From positions 1-64,000 of the forward strand of contig DASREE010000024.1 of the NCBI GenBank assembly GCA_035652235.1: DNA of 64,000 bases, in the 5' to 3' direction. Shown here one piece after another: positions 8,777 to 16,724 of the stretch. A program made the position numbers and the translations under genes. How positions within the stretch are numbered: the stretch's first letter is position 1; every line of letters begins with the position of its first letter. Source of the stretch: PALSA-612 sp035652235. GTDB taxonomy: Bacteria; Actinomycetota; Thermoleophilia; Gaiellales; Gaiellaceae. Under the pieces are notes generated by a model. The model ran no database searches. It was not told where the DNA came from and saw only the letters and a program-made list of their open reading frames with translations.

Positions 8777-8974
8777 CTACGCCGCTTGGTGCTCGGCGAC
8801 ACGCCAGGCGTGCGAGCGGAGCGGCCTGGCGATCAGCCGTGCCTGCTGCGGCGGGGTCAGCGCGCCGCGGTCGGCATGGCGGAACGTGGGGCAGGGGGCC
8901 TCGAGCTGGAGCGCGCACAGTCCGGAGCGACGGAAGTAGCACTCGTTGCAGGTCGCTTCAGCTCGTTTGCTCAT
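8777..8974 (-). CDS. Small Cys-rich putative zinc-binding protein
   Basis: 65 residues starting at the ATG at 8972-8974 (MSKRAEATCNECYFRRSG). Four cysteines are spaced C9-x2-C12-x7-C20-x7-C28 (CNECYFRRSGLC, then ALQLEAPC), a plausible single structural zinc or iron site; the C-terminal half is basic and ends RSHAWRVAEHQAA. A longer open frame upstream is a shadow of the protease gene. A purine-rich stretch about 8 bases before the ATG could serve as ribosome-binding site. It lies between a convergent aminotransferase gene and the protease gene upstream on the same strand. Function unknown; similar tiny CxxC proteins are common in Actinomycetota, and this is only a family-style resemblance. 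Confidence 0.55.
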   Translation of the reverse strand: MSKRAEATCNECYFRRSGLCALQLEAPCPTFRHADRGALTPPQQARLIARPLRSHAWRVAEHQAA

Positions 8975-9110
8975 AGACTCTCTTGCTCGGAGGTGCTGAC
9001 CGGCGGGAACAAGGCTCGATCTTAGGGTGTGACCGGCGGGACGCAAGGGCTGCCGCAGACGAAAATGTCGCTCTTTCCGGGCGGTTTCTCGGCCGCCCGC
9101 GGAGGCGCGA

Positions 9111-10085
9111 TCAGCGCTTCTCGGGCAGCGCGGCGAGCGCGCGCAGCGCCTGTTGGAAACTCTCCACAGCGATGACGCGGACGTGGCCTGCATTGGCTCG
9201 CGCCACCGCGGCGTTTTCCCCAGCGGGCACGAGGAAGATGTCCACATGCGACTCGCGCGCGCCGAAGATCTTCTGTCGGACGCCGCCGATCGGACCGACC
9301 GAGCCGTCGAGAAAGAGCTCGCCCGTCGCCGCCACCTTGTAGCCGCGGTCGACGTCTCGCCCGAGCTTGTCGAGCACCTCGAGCGCGAACGCGAGGCCGG
9401 CGGAGGGCCCGCCGATGTCGCCCGTCGTGATGCGGACCGGGAACGGGAGCGAGATGCTGGCGCTCTGCTCGAGCAGCACACCGACGATCGGATGCGTGCG
9501 GTCGCTCGGGTCCGGGATCGTCCGCACCCGCACCGTGCGCAGACCCTCCAGCCCGCGGACGCCGAGGCGGACGACGTCGCCCGGGCGATGCGCGCTGAGG
9601 AGGCGGCGCGCGTCGTTCGGCGTGCGCACCGGGCGGCCGTCCACCGAGACGATCACCTCGCCGGGGACGAGCGTGCCGTCGGCGGGCGTGCCCACCCCGA
9701 TCTGCGTGATCAGCGCTCCCGTGGCCCTGATCGCCACCCGGTAGCCGGCGGTGCGCAGGGCGACGGCCGCGGCGACGTCCTGCGAGCGGGCCATCTGGCT
9801 CAGGTCGATCTTCTGGCTCTCGCTCTCGCTCACGCCGGGAGCGAGGACGGCGGAGGCGGGGACGATCGACGCGCCCGCGTCGCGGAAGCTCGGGAAGAAG
9901 TCCTCGAGCAGGCTCGCCCGACGCTCCTTCACGTCGAGGAAGTAGATGCCTCCGGGGCCGGTCTGCGGCCTGGCGTTGCGGAAAGAGACGACCGCAGCGA
10001 GCGGATGCGCCTTGTCGGGTAGGAGGAGGTAGCGGTCGGAGGGATACAGCCAGAGGACGACGAACGCGGCACCGGCGGCCAGCAC
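9111..10085 (-). CDS. Membrane-anchored PDZ and Lon-type (S16) protease, YlbL family
   Basis: Extracytoplasmic serine protease with the Ser/Lys dyad of Lon proteases but no ATPase. An N-terminal membrane segment (AAGAAFVVLWLYP) is followed by an extracellular part, a PDZ domain around residues 120-185 (GVGTPADGTLVPGEVIVSVDG) and a C-terminal Lon proteolytic domain: catalytic serine S228 in GDIGGPSAGLAFALE and lysine K272 in GSVGPIGGVRQKIFGA. The GTG at 10083-10085 is used; the frame stays open upstream and reads ALVWAGRAAGALV, which would lengthen the membrane helix, so the true start may be a rare codon further up. Downstream of the SDR gene by about 50 bases on the same strand. Targets in this family are poorly known. 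Confidence 0.87.
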   Translation of the reverse strand: MLAAGAAFVVLWLYPSDRYLLLPDKAHPLAAVVSFRNARPQTGPGGIYFLDVKERRASLLEDFFPSFRDAGASIVPASAVLAPGVSESESQKIDLSQMARSQDVAAAVALRTAGYRVAIRATGALITQIGVGTPADGTLVPGEVIVSVDGRPVRTPNDARRLLSAHRPGDVVRLGVRGLEGLRTVRVRTIPDPSDRTHPIVGVLLEQSASISLPFPVRITTGDIGGPSAGLAFALEVLDKLGRDVDRGYKVAATGELFLDGSVGPIGGVRQKIFGARESHVDIFLVPAGENAAVARANAGHVRVIAVESFQQALRALAALPEKR

Positions 10086-10138
10086 GAGCGCGCCTGCCGC
10101 CCGTCCGGCCCAGACGAGGGCTCGTCGCCGTCCGCGTC

Positions 10139-10888
10139 TCAGAGGAGGAAGCGGGTCAGGCCGCCGTCGACCGGCACGACCGCGCCGGTGACGTAGCTCG
10201 CGAGGTCGGAGGCGAGGAAGCAGACGACGTGGGCGATCTCGTCCGGGGTACCGAAGCGCCGGAGCGGGATGTGCGCCACGTCAGCTTCGCGCGAGCGCGA
10301 GCCGGCCTCGTAGAACTCGCGTACACGGTCGGTCTCGATGCGGCCGGGGGCGACGGTGTTGACGGTGATCCTCTTCGGTCCCACCTCGCGGGCGAGCGTC
10401 TTCGCCCAGCCGACGACGCCCGGGCGGACGGCGTTGGACAGGGCCAGGCCGTCGATCGGCTCGCGGACGGAGCTCGACTCGATCAGCACGATGCGGCCGC
10501 ACCCGGAGCGCTCGAGGTGGGGAAGGCAGAGGTTGGTCAGCCGCACGAAGGGGATGAGCAGGAGCTCGACGGCGCGCTCGTACGCCTCCGGCTCGAGGCC
10601 CGCGGCAGGCCCGGGCGGTGGCCCGCCCCCGTTGTTGACGAGGATGTCGATGCCGCCGAATGCCTCGACCGTCCGGCTGACGAGCCGCTCCAGGTCCGCC
10701 GGCACGGTCATGTCGCCGCGCACCGCGAGCGCGCCGAGCCGCTCCGCCGCCCGCTCGAGCAGGTCGTGGCGTCGCGCGAACATGGCCACGTTCGCGCCGG
10801 CTGCGACGAGCGCCTCGGCGACCGCGAGCCCCATCCCCGACGAGCTGCCGCCGACGATCGCGGTGCGGCCTGCGAGCGTCACGTTCAT
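10139..10888 (-). CDS. Short-chain dehydrogenase/reductase family protein with altered YxxxK site
   Basis: Rossmann-fold protein of 249 residues from the ATG at 10886-10888 (MNVTLAGRTAIVGG). The cofactor loop reads GGSSSGMG in place of TGxxxGxG; DILVNNGGGPPPG replaces the NNAG motif. Where the catalytic tyrosine and lysine are expected, before the helix VGWAKTLAREV, the sequence reads LALSNAVRPGVVGW, so by my alignment tyrosine is serine and lysine is arginine. The later blocks VNTVAPGRIETDR and YVTGAVVPVDGG are normal. This points to a non-classical SDR subgroup, often named 3-oxoacyl-ACP reductase by similarity; catalysis by the usual mechanism is doubtful. Confidence 0.8.
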   Translation of the reverse strand: MNVTLAGRTAIVGGSSSGMGLAVAEALVAAGANVAMFARRHDLLERAAERLGALAVRGDMTVPADLERLVSRTVEAFGGIDILVNNGGGPPPGPAAGLEPEAYERAVELLLIPFVRLTNLCLPHLERSGCGRIVLIESSSVREPIDGLALSNAVRPGVVGWAKTLAREVGPKRITVNTVAPGRIETDRVREFYEAGSRSREADVAHIPLRRFGTPDEIAHVVCFLASDLASYVTGAVVPVDGGLTRFLL

Positions 10889-11018
10889 TCGTCCCTCGGC
10901 GGCTCCGCCCGGGGCACCCCGGCCCACCACCCGATTTCATCGTATCGGCGCAGGCCGCGCGCGTGTGTGACGCAGCTGTGCCGGATGTGTGGCGAGCCGG
11001 CTGGTGCCTCGGCGGGTC

Positions 11019-11945
11019 TCACCCGAGCGTGAGCACGCGGACGACCTCGCGAACCGCCTCGGCCGACGCCGCGAGCGCCGCCTGCTCCGCGCCCGTCAGC
11101 TCGAGCTGGACGACCTCCTCGATGCCGGAGGCCCCCAGCTTCACGGGGACGCCCATGTACAGCCCGTCGATGCCGTACTCGCCCTCGAGCAGCGCGGTGC
11201 ACGGAAGCACACGCTTCTGGTCGAGCACGATCGCATCGACCATCTGCGCGATCGCCGCGCCCGGCGCGTACCAGGCCGACGTGCCGAGCAGATCGACCAC
11301 CTCGCCACCGCCCTTCCTCGTGCGCTCCACCATCGCCTCGATGCGCTCGGCGGACACGAGCTGCGCGAGCGGCACGCCGCCCACGGTCGTCGCGGACACG
11401 ACGGGCACCATCTGGTCGCCGTGCCCGCCCAGGACGACCGCCTGCACGTCCTTCGCCGACGCTCCTGTCTCCCAGGCGATGAAGGCGCGGAAGCGGGCCG
11501 TGTCGAGGATCCCCGCCATGCCGAAGACGCGCTCCCTGGGGAAGTCGGAGGCGTGCTTGGCAACGTGGCACATCGCGTCGAGCGGGTTGGTGACGACGAC
11601 GAGAATCGCATCCGGCGAGCGCTCGACGGCCGCGCGCGTCACCGCGCCGACGATCGACTCGTTCGTTGTCACGAGGTCGTCGCGGCTCATCCCCGGGGAG
11701 CGCGGCTTGCCGGACGTGACCACGATCACGTCGGAGCCCGCCGTCTCCTCGTAGCCGTTCGTGCCGATGATCGTTGGCTCGTAGCCCAGCACTGGGCCCG
11801 CCTCGTTCAGGTCGAGCGCCTTCCCCTGCGGGAGGTTGTCGACGATGTCCACGAGCACGACGTCGGCGTAGTCGCGCCGGGCGACTTCCTGCGCCGCGGT
11901 TGTGCCGACGTTGCCGGCCCCGATGACGGTGACCTTCCTGCGCAT
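11019..11945 (-). CDS. mdh: Malate dehydrogenase (lactate/malate dehydrogenase family)
   Basis: NAD-dependent oxidation of malate to oxaloacetate in the TCA cycle. 308 residues. N-terminal Rossmann motif VTVIGAGNVGTTAA; the aspartate of LVDIVDNLPQGKALDL selects NAD. The active-site loop GKPRSPGMSRDDL has arginines for the dicarboxylate, which argues for malate over lactate dehydrogenase; catalytic histidine is in LGGHGDQMVPVVS. The start ATG (11943-11945) follows the icd stop with no gap, so the two form one operon, icd first. Size and motifs match the tetrameric, LDH-like MDH. Confidence 0.93.
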   Translation of the reverse strand: MRRKVTVIGAGNVGTTAAQEVARRDYADVVLVDIVDNLPQGKALDLNEAGPVLGYEPTIIGTNGYEETAGSDVIVVTSGKPRSPGMSRDDLVTTNESIVGAVTRAAVERSPDAILVVVTNPLDAMCHVAKHASDFPRERVFGMAGILDTARFRAFIAWETGASAKDVQAVVLGGHGDQMVPVVSATTVGGVPLAQLVSAERIEAMVERTRKGGGEVVDLLGTSAWYAPGAAIAQMVDAIVLDQKRVLPCTALLEGEYGIDGLYMGVPVKLGASGIEEVVQLELTGAEQAALAASAEAVREVVRVLTLG

Positions 11946-13031
11946 CTAGCTCGCCCCCAGCTTCTCGATGATGGCGTCGGCGACGTCGCTCGTGCCGACG
12001 GCGGTCGGGTCGTCCCGACTCGGCTTCATGTCGTAGGTGACGCGCGTGCCCTCGCGGATCACCTCCGCGACCGCCTGCTCGAGCCGCGCCGCCGCGTCCG
12101 TCTCGCCCAGGTGCTCCAGCATCAGCTTGCCGGAGAGGATCATCGCGATCGGGTTCACCTTGTTCTGACCGGTGTACTTCGGCGCCGATCCGTGCGTCGC
12201 CTCGAACACGGCCGCGTCCGGGCCGATGTTCGCGCCCGGTGCCACGCCCAGACCGCCGACGAGGCCGGCGGTGAGATCGCTGACGATGTCCCCGTACAAG
12301 TTCGGCAGGACGAGCACGTCGAACTCCTCCGGCCGCTGCACGAGGCCCATGCACAGGGCGTCGACGAGGTTCTCACGCGCCTCGACGTCCGCGTAGTCCT
12401 CCGCCACCTCGCGGAAGACGGCGAGGAAGAGGCCGTCCGTGTGCTTCATGATGTTCGCCTTCGTCACGCAGTGCACTGCGCGCCGCCCACGCGCCCGCGC
12501 GTACTCGAACGCGTAGCGGATGATCCGCTCGGACGCCTCCGGGCTGATCGGCTTGATCGAGATGCCGGAGCTCTCGGCGATCTGCTTCGGCTGGGCGGCG
12601 TTCAGCGTCGCGATCACCTCGCGCGCCGCCGCCGTCCCGGACGCGAACTCGATGCCGGCGTACAGGTCCTCGGTGTTCTCGCGCACGATGACCACGTCCA
12701 CGTTCTCGTAGCGTGAGCGCACGCCCGGGTACGTCTTGCACGGCCGCAGGCAGGCGTACAGGCCGAGCTCGTGGCGAAGCGCCACGTTGACGGAGCGGAA
12801 ACCGGTGCCGATCGGAGTGGTGATCGGCCCCTTGATCGCGACCCCGTTCGCCCGGATCGACGCGAGCGTCTCCTCCGGCAGCGGGGTGCCTGCCTCCTCC
12901 ATCACCCCGACGCCGGCCTGCCTCACGTCCCAGTCGAAGCGGACGCCGGTCGCCTCGAGGACGCGGCGCGTCGCCTCCGTGAGCTCGGGGCCGGTGCCGT
13001 CCCCGGGGATGAGCGTGACGCGGTGTGCCAC
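11946..13031 (-). CDS. icd: Isocitrate dehydrogenase, probably NAD-type (isocitrate/isopropylmalate dehydrogenase family)
   Basis: Oxidative decarboxylation of isocitrate to 2-oxoglutarate. 361 residues. The N terminus reads VTLIPGDGTGPELTE; the substrate loop TPIGTGFRSVNVALRHEL and RPCKTYPGVRSRYENVDVV are typical of homo-isocitrate/isocitrate dehydrogenases of the short, NAD-linked kind, and the metal site is in NLYGDIVSDLTAGLVGGLG. VFEATHGSAPKYTGQNKVNP is the cofactor region. Isopropylmalate dehydrogenase is less likely because of the GTGFRSVN loop and linkage to mdh and citrate synthase. It is divergent from the citrate synthase gene with 57 bases between starts, so the two share a compact promoter region. 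Confidence 0.9.
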   Translation of the reverse strand: MAHRVTLIPGDGTGPELTEATRRVLEATGVRFDWDVRQAGVGVMEEAGTPLPEETLASIRANGVAIKGPITTPIGTGFRSVNVALRHELGLYACLRPCKTYPGVRSRYENVDVVIVRENTEDLYAGIEFASGTAAAREVIATLNAAQPKQIAESSGISIKPISPEASERIIRYAFEYARARGRRAVHCVTKANIMKHTDGLFLAVFREVAEDYADVEARENLVDALCMGLVQRPEEFDVLVLPNLYGDIVSDLTAGLVGGLGVAPGANIGPDAAVFEATHGSAPKYTGQNKVNPIAMILSGKLMLEHLGETDAAARLEQAVAEVIREGTRVTYDMKPSRDDPTAVGTSDVADAIIEKLGAS

Positions 13032-13088
13032 CGGCGCGTGACTCTACCCGAGTCCCGCCAGGCAACCGTCCGCTAGATTCCGTTCGAG

Positions 13089-14174
13089 ATGGGTGACCTC
13101 AAGCCTGGGCTCGAAGGCGTCGTCGCGGTCGAGACCGAGATCGCCGAACCGGACCGCGAGGGCGGCTCCCTCCGCTACCGCGGCATCGACATCGAGGATC
13201 TCGTCGGCCACGTCCCCTACGAGACCGTGTGGGGCCTGCTCGTGGACGACTCGCTCGAAGCGAGGATGCCCGACCCGGAGCCGTACGAGCCCCGCTTCCT
13301 GACGGGCGACGCGCCATCCGACCTGCAGGCCGAGACGGCGCACCTGTCGGCCGCGTGGGGGCTCGGCAAGCTGGTCGACATCAGCGACGAGCAGGCGCGC
13401 GAGGATCTCGGCCGGCTGTCGGCGCAGATGATGGCCATCGTCGCCCGCTCCGCCCGCGTCGCCGACGGCCACGCCGACTCCGTCCCCGACGAGGTCGTCG
13501 AGCGGGGGGAGACGGCTGCCGAGAAGTTCCTGCTGCGCTGGCGGGGGGAGGCCGACCCGCGGCACGTGCGGGCGATCGACACCTACTGGATCTGCACCGC
13601 CGAGCACGGCCTGAACGCCTCCACCTTCACGGCGCGCGTCGTCGCCTCCACGGGCGCCGACTGCGGCGCCGCCCTCTCGGCCGCGGTCGGAGCCCTCTCC
13701 GGCCCGCTGCACGGGGGGGCGCCGGCGCGCGTCATCCCCATGCTGGACGGTGTCGCGGCGAGCGGCGACGCGGGGCGCTACGTTCGCGACCTGCTCGACC
13801 GCGGCGAGCGCATCATGGGCTTCGGCCATCGTGTCTACCGGGCCGAGGACCCGCGCGCGCGGCTGCTCCGCCGCACCGCACGCGAGCTCGGCTCCGAGCG
13901 GGTCGAGGTCGCCGAGGCGCTCGAGGAGGCCGCGCTCGCGGAGCTCGCGAAGCGCCACCCCGAGCGCGTGCTGGCGACGAACGTCGAGTTCTGGTCTGCC
14001 GTCGTGCTCGACGTCGCCCGGATCCCGTCCAAGCTCACGCCGGCCATGTTCGCCTGCTCGCGCGTGGCCGGCTGGTCGGCCCACATCCTCGAGCAGAAGC
14101 GCACCGGCAAGCTGTTCCGCCCGTCGGCGAACTACGTCGGGCCGCCGCCGCGCAGCCTCGCCTCGGTCGGTTGA
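13089..14174 (+). CDS. Citrate synthase (type II, short form)
   Basis: Condenses acetyl-CoA with oxaloacetate. 361 residues. The N terminus GLEGVVAVETEI and SLRYRGIDIEDLVGH are standard; the catalytic histidines lie in SGPLHGGAPARVI and IMGFGHRVYRAEDPRA, and arginine/aspartate residues follow in PSKLTPAMFACSRVAGWSA. 2-methylcitrate synthase is a close relative and cannot be fully excluded, but the neighbours icd and mdh favour citrate. The stop codon overlaps a TTG start of the next gene (TTGA at 14171-14174). Confidence 0.92.
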   Translation: MGDLKPGLEGVVAVETEIAEPDREGGSLRYRGIDIEDLVGHVPYETVWGLLVDDSLEARMPDPEPYEPRFLTGDAPSDLQAETAHLSAAWGLGKLVDISDEQAREDLGRLSAQMMAIVARSARVADGHADSVPDEVVERGETAAEKFLLRWRGEADPRHVRAIDTYWICTAEHGLNASTFTARVVASTGADCGAALSAAVGALSGPLHGGAPARVIPMLDGVAASGDAGRYVRDLLDRGERIMGFGHRVYRAEDPRARLLRRTARELGSERVEVAEALEEAALAELAKRHPERVLATNVEFWSAVVLDVARIPSKLTPAMFACSRVAGWSAHILEQKRTGKLFRPSANYVGPPPRSLASVG

Positions 14175-14671
14175 CCCTCGCGGAGGCGGCCGCCAGGGCG
14201 GAGTCGCTCGCCGAGGCCGGCGCCGAGCGCGAGCTCGCCACGCTGCGGGCCGAGTGGAGCGACGAGATCGAGGCCGCCGTGCGCCGCGCCGACTACCGCG
14301 AGCGCTCCGTCGCGTACCGGGCGATCGGCCAGTTCCGCTTCCGCCAGAAGACAGAGCTGCTCCGGCGCGGGCTCGAGGACGAGAGCCCCTCCTGCCGCGG
14401 CTCGGCCCTCGTCTCGCTCGAGCGCCTGTCGCGGGAGAGCCCCGGCGTCGTCAACGCGGTGCGACCGCTCCTGCACCGGCTCGTCAACGAGGACGCCAAC
14501 CAGGCCGTGCGCCGCCTGGCCGCCGTCTGCCTGCGGAACGGCTCGCCGCAGCGGGAGACGATCGTGCTCCTCGCCGGGCTCGCCCAGGACGACCGCCTCG
14601 ACCGCGACCTCCGCGAGGTCGCCGGCAAGGTGGCTGCGCAGCTGCGCAAGCGCGCGGGCCCGGCGCGATGA
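14171..14671 (+). CDS. HEAT-repeat-like helical protein coupled to citrate synthase
   Basis: 166 residues from the TTG at 14171, whose last bases are the citrate synthase stop. All-alpha, Arg/Glu/Ala rich, with repeated helical pairs such as DYRERSVAYRAIGQFRFRQ, CRGSALVSLERLSRESPG and NQAVRRLAAVCLRNGSP, the last three looking like HEAT/armadillo units. No catalytic motif, signal or membrane segment. I do not recognise a named family. The four-base overlap with citrate synthase suggests co-translation; a scaffold or regulator is possible but only inferred. A start further upstream would lie wholly inside the citrate synthase gene in another frame and is unlikely. Confidence 0.6.
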   Translation: MTLAEAAARAESLAEAGAERELATLRAEWSDEIEAAVRRADYRERSVAYRAIGQFRFRQKTELLRRGLEDESPSCRGSALVSLERLSRESPGVVNAVRPLLHRLVNEDANQAVRRLAAVCLRNGSPQRETIVLLAGLAQDDRLDRDLREVAGKVAAQLRKRAGPAR

Positions 14672-14732
14672 GATACTGATCGGGTTCCGATTCCGCTCCC
14701 GCGGCCGGGCCGCACCGATCCGAGGAGGCTTC

Positions 14733-15062
14733 ATGGCGTACGCCGTTGTCGACGCGCAGGCAATCGAAGCGCTGCACGGCAGGTTCCGTCCCCTGAGCGA
14801 GCCGCTTGGCCTGACCGCGTTCAAGGTCAACCGCATCGAGCTCCCGGCCGGCGCGGAAGGCCCGGAGCACGACCATGCGGCCGACGGTCAGGAGGAGGTG
14901 TACGCGGTCGTGGCCGGCAGCGGCGTCCTGCGCGTCGACGGAGAAGAGATCGCGCTCATGCCCGGACATTTCGTCTTCTGCTCGCCAGAGGCCCGCCGGC
15001 AGATGGTCGCCGGAGACCAGGGGCTGACCTGGATCGGGATCGGCGCCGCCGCGACGGCGTGA
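14733..15062 (+). CDS. Small single-domain cupin protein
   Basis: 109 residues, one cupin beta-barrel. Metal-ligand candidates are in EGPEHDHAADGQEEVYAVV near residue 45 and the second cupin block in ALMPGHFVFCSPEARRQ near 77. A strong ribosome-binding site GAGGAGG lies at 14720-14726 before the ATG. A second cupin follows with a four-base overlap, so they form a two-gene unit. Substrate unknown; cupins of this size include isomerases, dioxygenases and sugar-binding proteins. Confidence 0.75.
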   Translation: MAYAVVDAQAIEALHGRFRPLSEPLGLTAFKVNRIELPAGAEGPEHDHAADGQEEVYAVVAGSGVLRVDGEEIALMPGHFVFCSPEARRQMVAGDQGLTWIGIGAAATA

Positions 15063-15583
15063 GCGAGCCGCCTGCGGGTCGGGTCGTGCCGGGGCCGACC
15101 GACCCGCTCTGGTTCCTCGGCACGCTTGTGCGCATCCCGCTCGACGGCGCCCGGACCGGCGGCCGGTTCGCGCTGTTCGAGATCGTCCTTCCGCGCGGCG
15201 CCGCGCCGCCGCTCCACTCGCATCCGCAGGACGAGACGTTCCACGTGGTCGACGGCGCGTTGACGGTCTGGGTCGCGGAGCCGGACCGCGTGGCGGCCGG
15301 AGACTGGCTCGCGTCCGCCGAGCCGTGCGGTACCGGCGGCCTGGTCTTCGCCCCTGCCGGCACGCCGCACACCTTCCGGGTCGAGTCCGACACGGCGAGG
15401 GTGGTGGGCGTGAGCACCCCGGCGGGCATCGAGGAGTACTTCCGCGCGCTCGGTGAGCCGGCGCGTTGGCCCTGGCTCCAGCCGCCGGTTGAGGGCCCGC
15501 GCCTGCCCGCCGAACGGATCCAGGCGGTCGAGCGTGAGCTGGGCATCGTCCGGCACGGCCCGCCTCCGCCCGCGGCTCGCTAG
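15059..15583 (+). CDS. Cupin domain protein
   Basis: 174 residues from the GTG at 15059 that overlaps the previous stop (GTGA). The cupin core shows LPRGAAPPLHSHPQDETFHVVDG, cut here to its key part PPLHSHPQDETFHVV with the two histidines, glutamate and third histidine of a metal site, and the second block VFAPAGTPHTFRVES. The C-terminal 50 residues form a helical tail (EEYFRALGEPARWPW), as in quercetin-dioxygenase-like cupins. Function not assignable. Its end is followed by about 220 bases holding only a transposase scrap. Confidence 0.72.
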   Translation: MSEPPAGRVVPGPTDPLWFLGTLVRIPLDGARTGGRFALFEIVLPRGAAPPLHSHPQDETFHVVDGALTVWVAEPDRVAAGDWLASAEPCGTGGLVFAPAGTPHTFRVESDTARVVGVSTPAGIEEYFRALGEPARWPWLQPPVEGPRLPAERIQAVERELGIVRHGPPPPAAR

Positions 15584-15682
15584 GGTCTTAGGGCCGAACC
15601 TCCCCCTGAAAGACGGTTGAGCGTTCGCCGAGTGTGGTGGGTGGTGCGGATTGGTTGCTTGTCGCTTCCTGCTCTTCTCGGG

Positions 15683-15784
15683 TTAGGTGGGGAGCGCCAT
15701 CGGTTGCAGGTTGTGGGCGAGGGTGATGCCGGCGACCCAGGTCTGTGCGCCTTCGAGGCTTCGTAAGACCTCAAGCGGCATCGA
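15683..15784 (-). pseudogene. C-terminal scrap of a transposase (inferred)
   Basis: An open stretch of about 33 codons on the minus strand ends at a TAA (15683-15685) and reads LRSLEGAQTWVAGITLAHNL followed by QPMALPT. This looks like the C-terminal tail of a DDE transposase (the AHNL ending is common in several IS families), cut off by a stop only 34 codons upstream. Base composition in 15600-15790 is less GC-rich than in the flanking genes. No terminal inverted repeats were seen. Family cannot be assigned from so short a piece. Confidence 0.3.
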
Positions 15785-15806
15785 CTATTTCAGGGGGAAG
15801 TAGGGT

Positions 15807-16724
15807 CTAGCCGGCTTCATCCGGCGGGTCGCCGCGCCGCCGCCGGCGCGCGTGCGGGTGTGCGGCGAAGAACGCGTCCCGGCGGCGCTTGTCCGTCACG
15901 TGCGTGTACAACTCGGTCGTCGCCAGGTCGGCGTGGCCGAGCATCTCCTGGACGGAGCGAAGGTCGGCGCCGCCCTCGAGGAGGTGCGTCGCGAACGAGT
16001 GCCGGAGCAGGTGCGGGTGCACGCGCTCCGGCTCCAGCCCCGCCTTCGCCGCCAGCCGGCGCAGGACGAGGAAGGCGCCGGCGCGCGTGAGCGCCCCGCC
16101 GCGCGCATTCAGGAAGAGCTCCGGCCGGTGCCTGCGGTCGAGGTACGGCCGCCCGCGGGCGAGGTAGCGGCGGACGGCCTCCGCTCCCTGCCGCCCGATC
16201 GGCACGACCCGCTCCTTGCCTCCCTTGCCGAGGCAGCGCACGAGCCGCTCCTCCAGGTCGACCGACCCGCGCTCGAGCGAGAGCGCCTCGCTCACCCGCA
16301 GCCCCGCCCCGTACAGCAGCTCGACGAGGGCGCCGTCGCGGAGCGCGCGCGGCGTGGTGCCGTTCGCGGCTTCGATCAGCCGCTCGGCCTCGCCCGCGGA
16401 GAGCGTGCGCGGCAGCGCCCGCCCTCGCCGCGGGGGCGAGACGGCGGCGGCGGGATTGTCCGGGCGGGCACCGACGAGCGCCTGGTGTCGGAAGAAGCAG
16501 CGAAGCGCCGACAGCCGGCGCGCGAGCGTCGCGCTCGACCGGCCCTCCGCGCGCAGCTCGGCGAGATAGAGCTCGATCTCGCCGGCGGCGAGCTCGAGCA
16601 GCGGGTGGCCCGCCCACGCCCGCACGTGCTCGAGGTCGCGCCGGTAGCTCTCGACCGTGCGAGGCGACAGCCGAGCCCGGGAGAGAGCGAGGAAGGCCTC
16701 GAGCTCAGGATCGCGGGTGTGCAC
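15807..16724 (-). CDS. Tyrosine recombinase, XerD-like
   Basis: Site-specific DNA recombinase of 305 residues from the GTG at 16722-16724. The N-terminal SAM-like domain (EAFLALSRARLSPRTVESY) is followed by the catalytic domain: arginine in LLYGAGLRVSEALSL, lysine in CLGKGGKERVVPIG, the HxxR in HPHLLRHSFATHLLEGG, histidine in MLGHADLATTELYTH and the nucleophile tyrosine in TELYTHV. The size is that of XerC/XerD (about 300). Its first 20 bases overlap the end of a second recombinase gene upstream, so both are made from one message. The C-terminal tail is very basic. Chromosome dimer resolution is the default role; mobile-element origin is possible. Confidence 0.87.
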   Translation of the reverse strand: MHTRDPELEAFLALSRARLSPRTVESYRRDLEHVRAWAGHPLLELAAGEIELYLAELRAEGRSSATLARRLSALRCFFRHQALVGARPDNPAAAVSPPRRGRALPRTLSAGEAERLIEAANGTTPRALRDGALVELLYGAGLRVSEALSLERGSVDLEERLVRCLGKGGKERVVPIGRQGAEAVRRYLARGRPYLDRRHRPELFLNARGGALTRAGAFLVLRRLAAKAGLEPERVHPHLLRHSFATHLLEGGADLRSVQEMLGHADLATTELYTHVTDKRRRDAFFAAHPHARRRRRGDPPDEAG

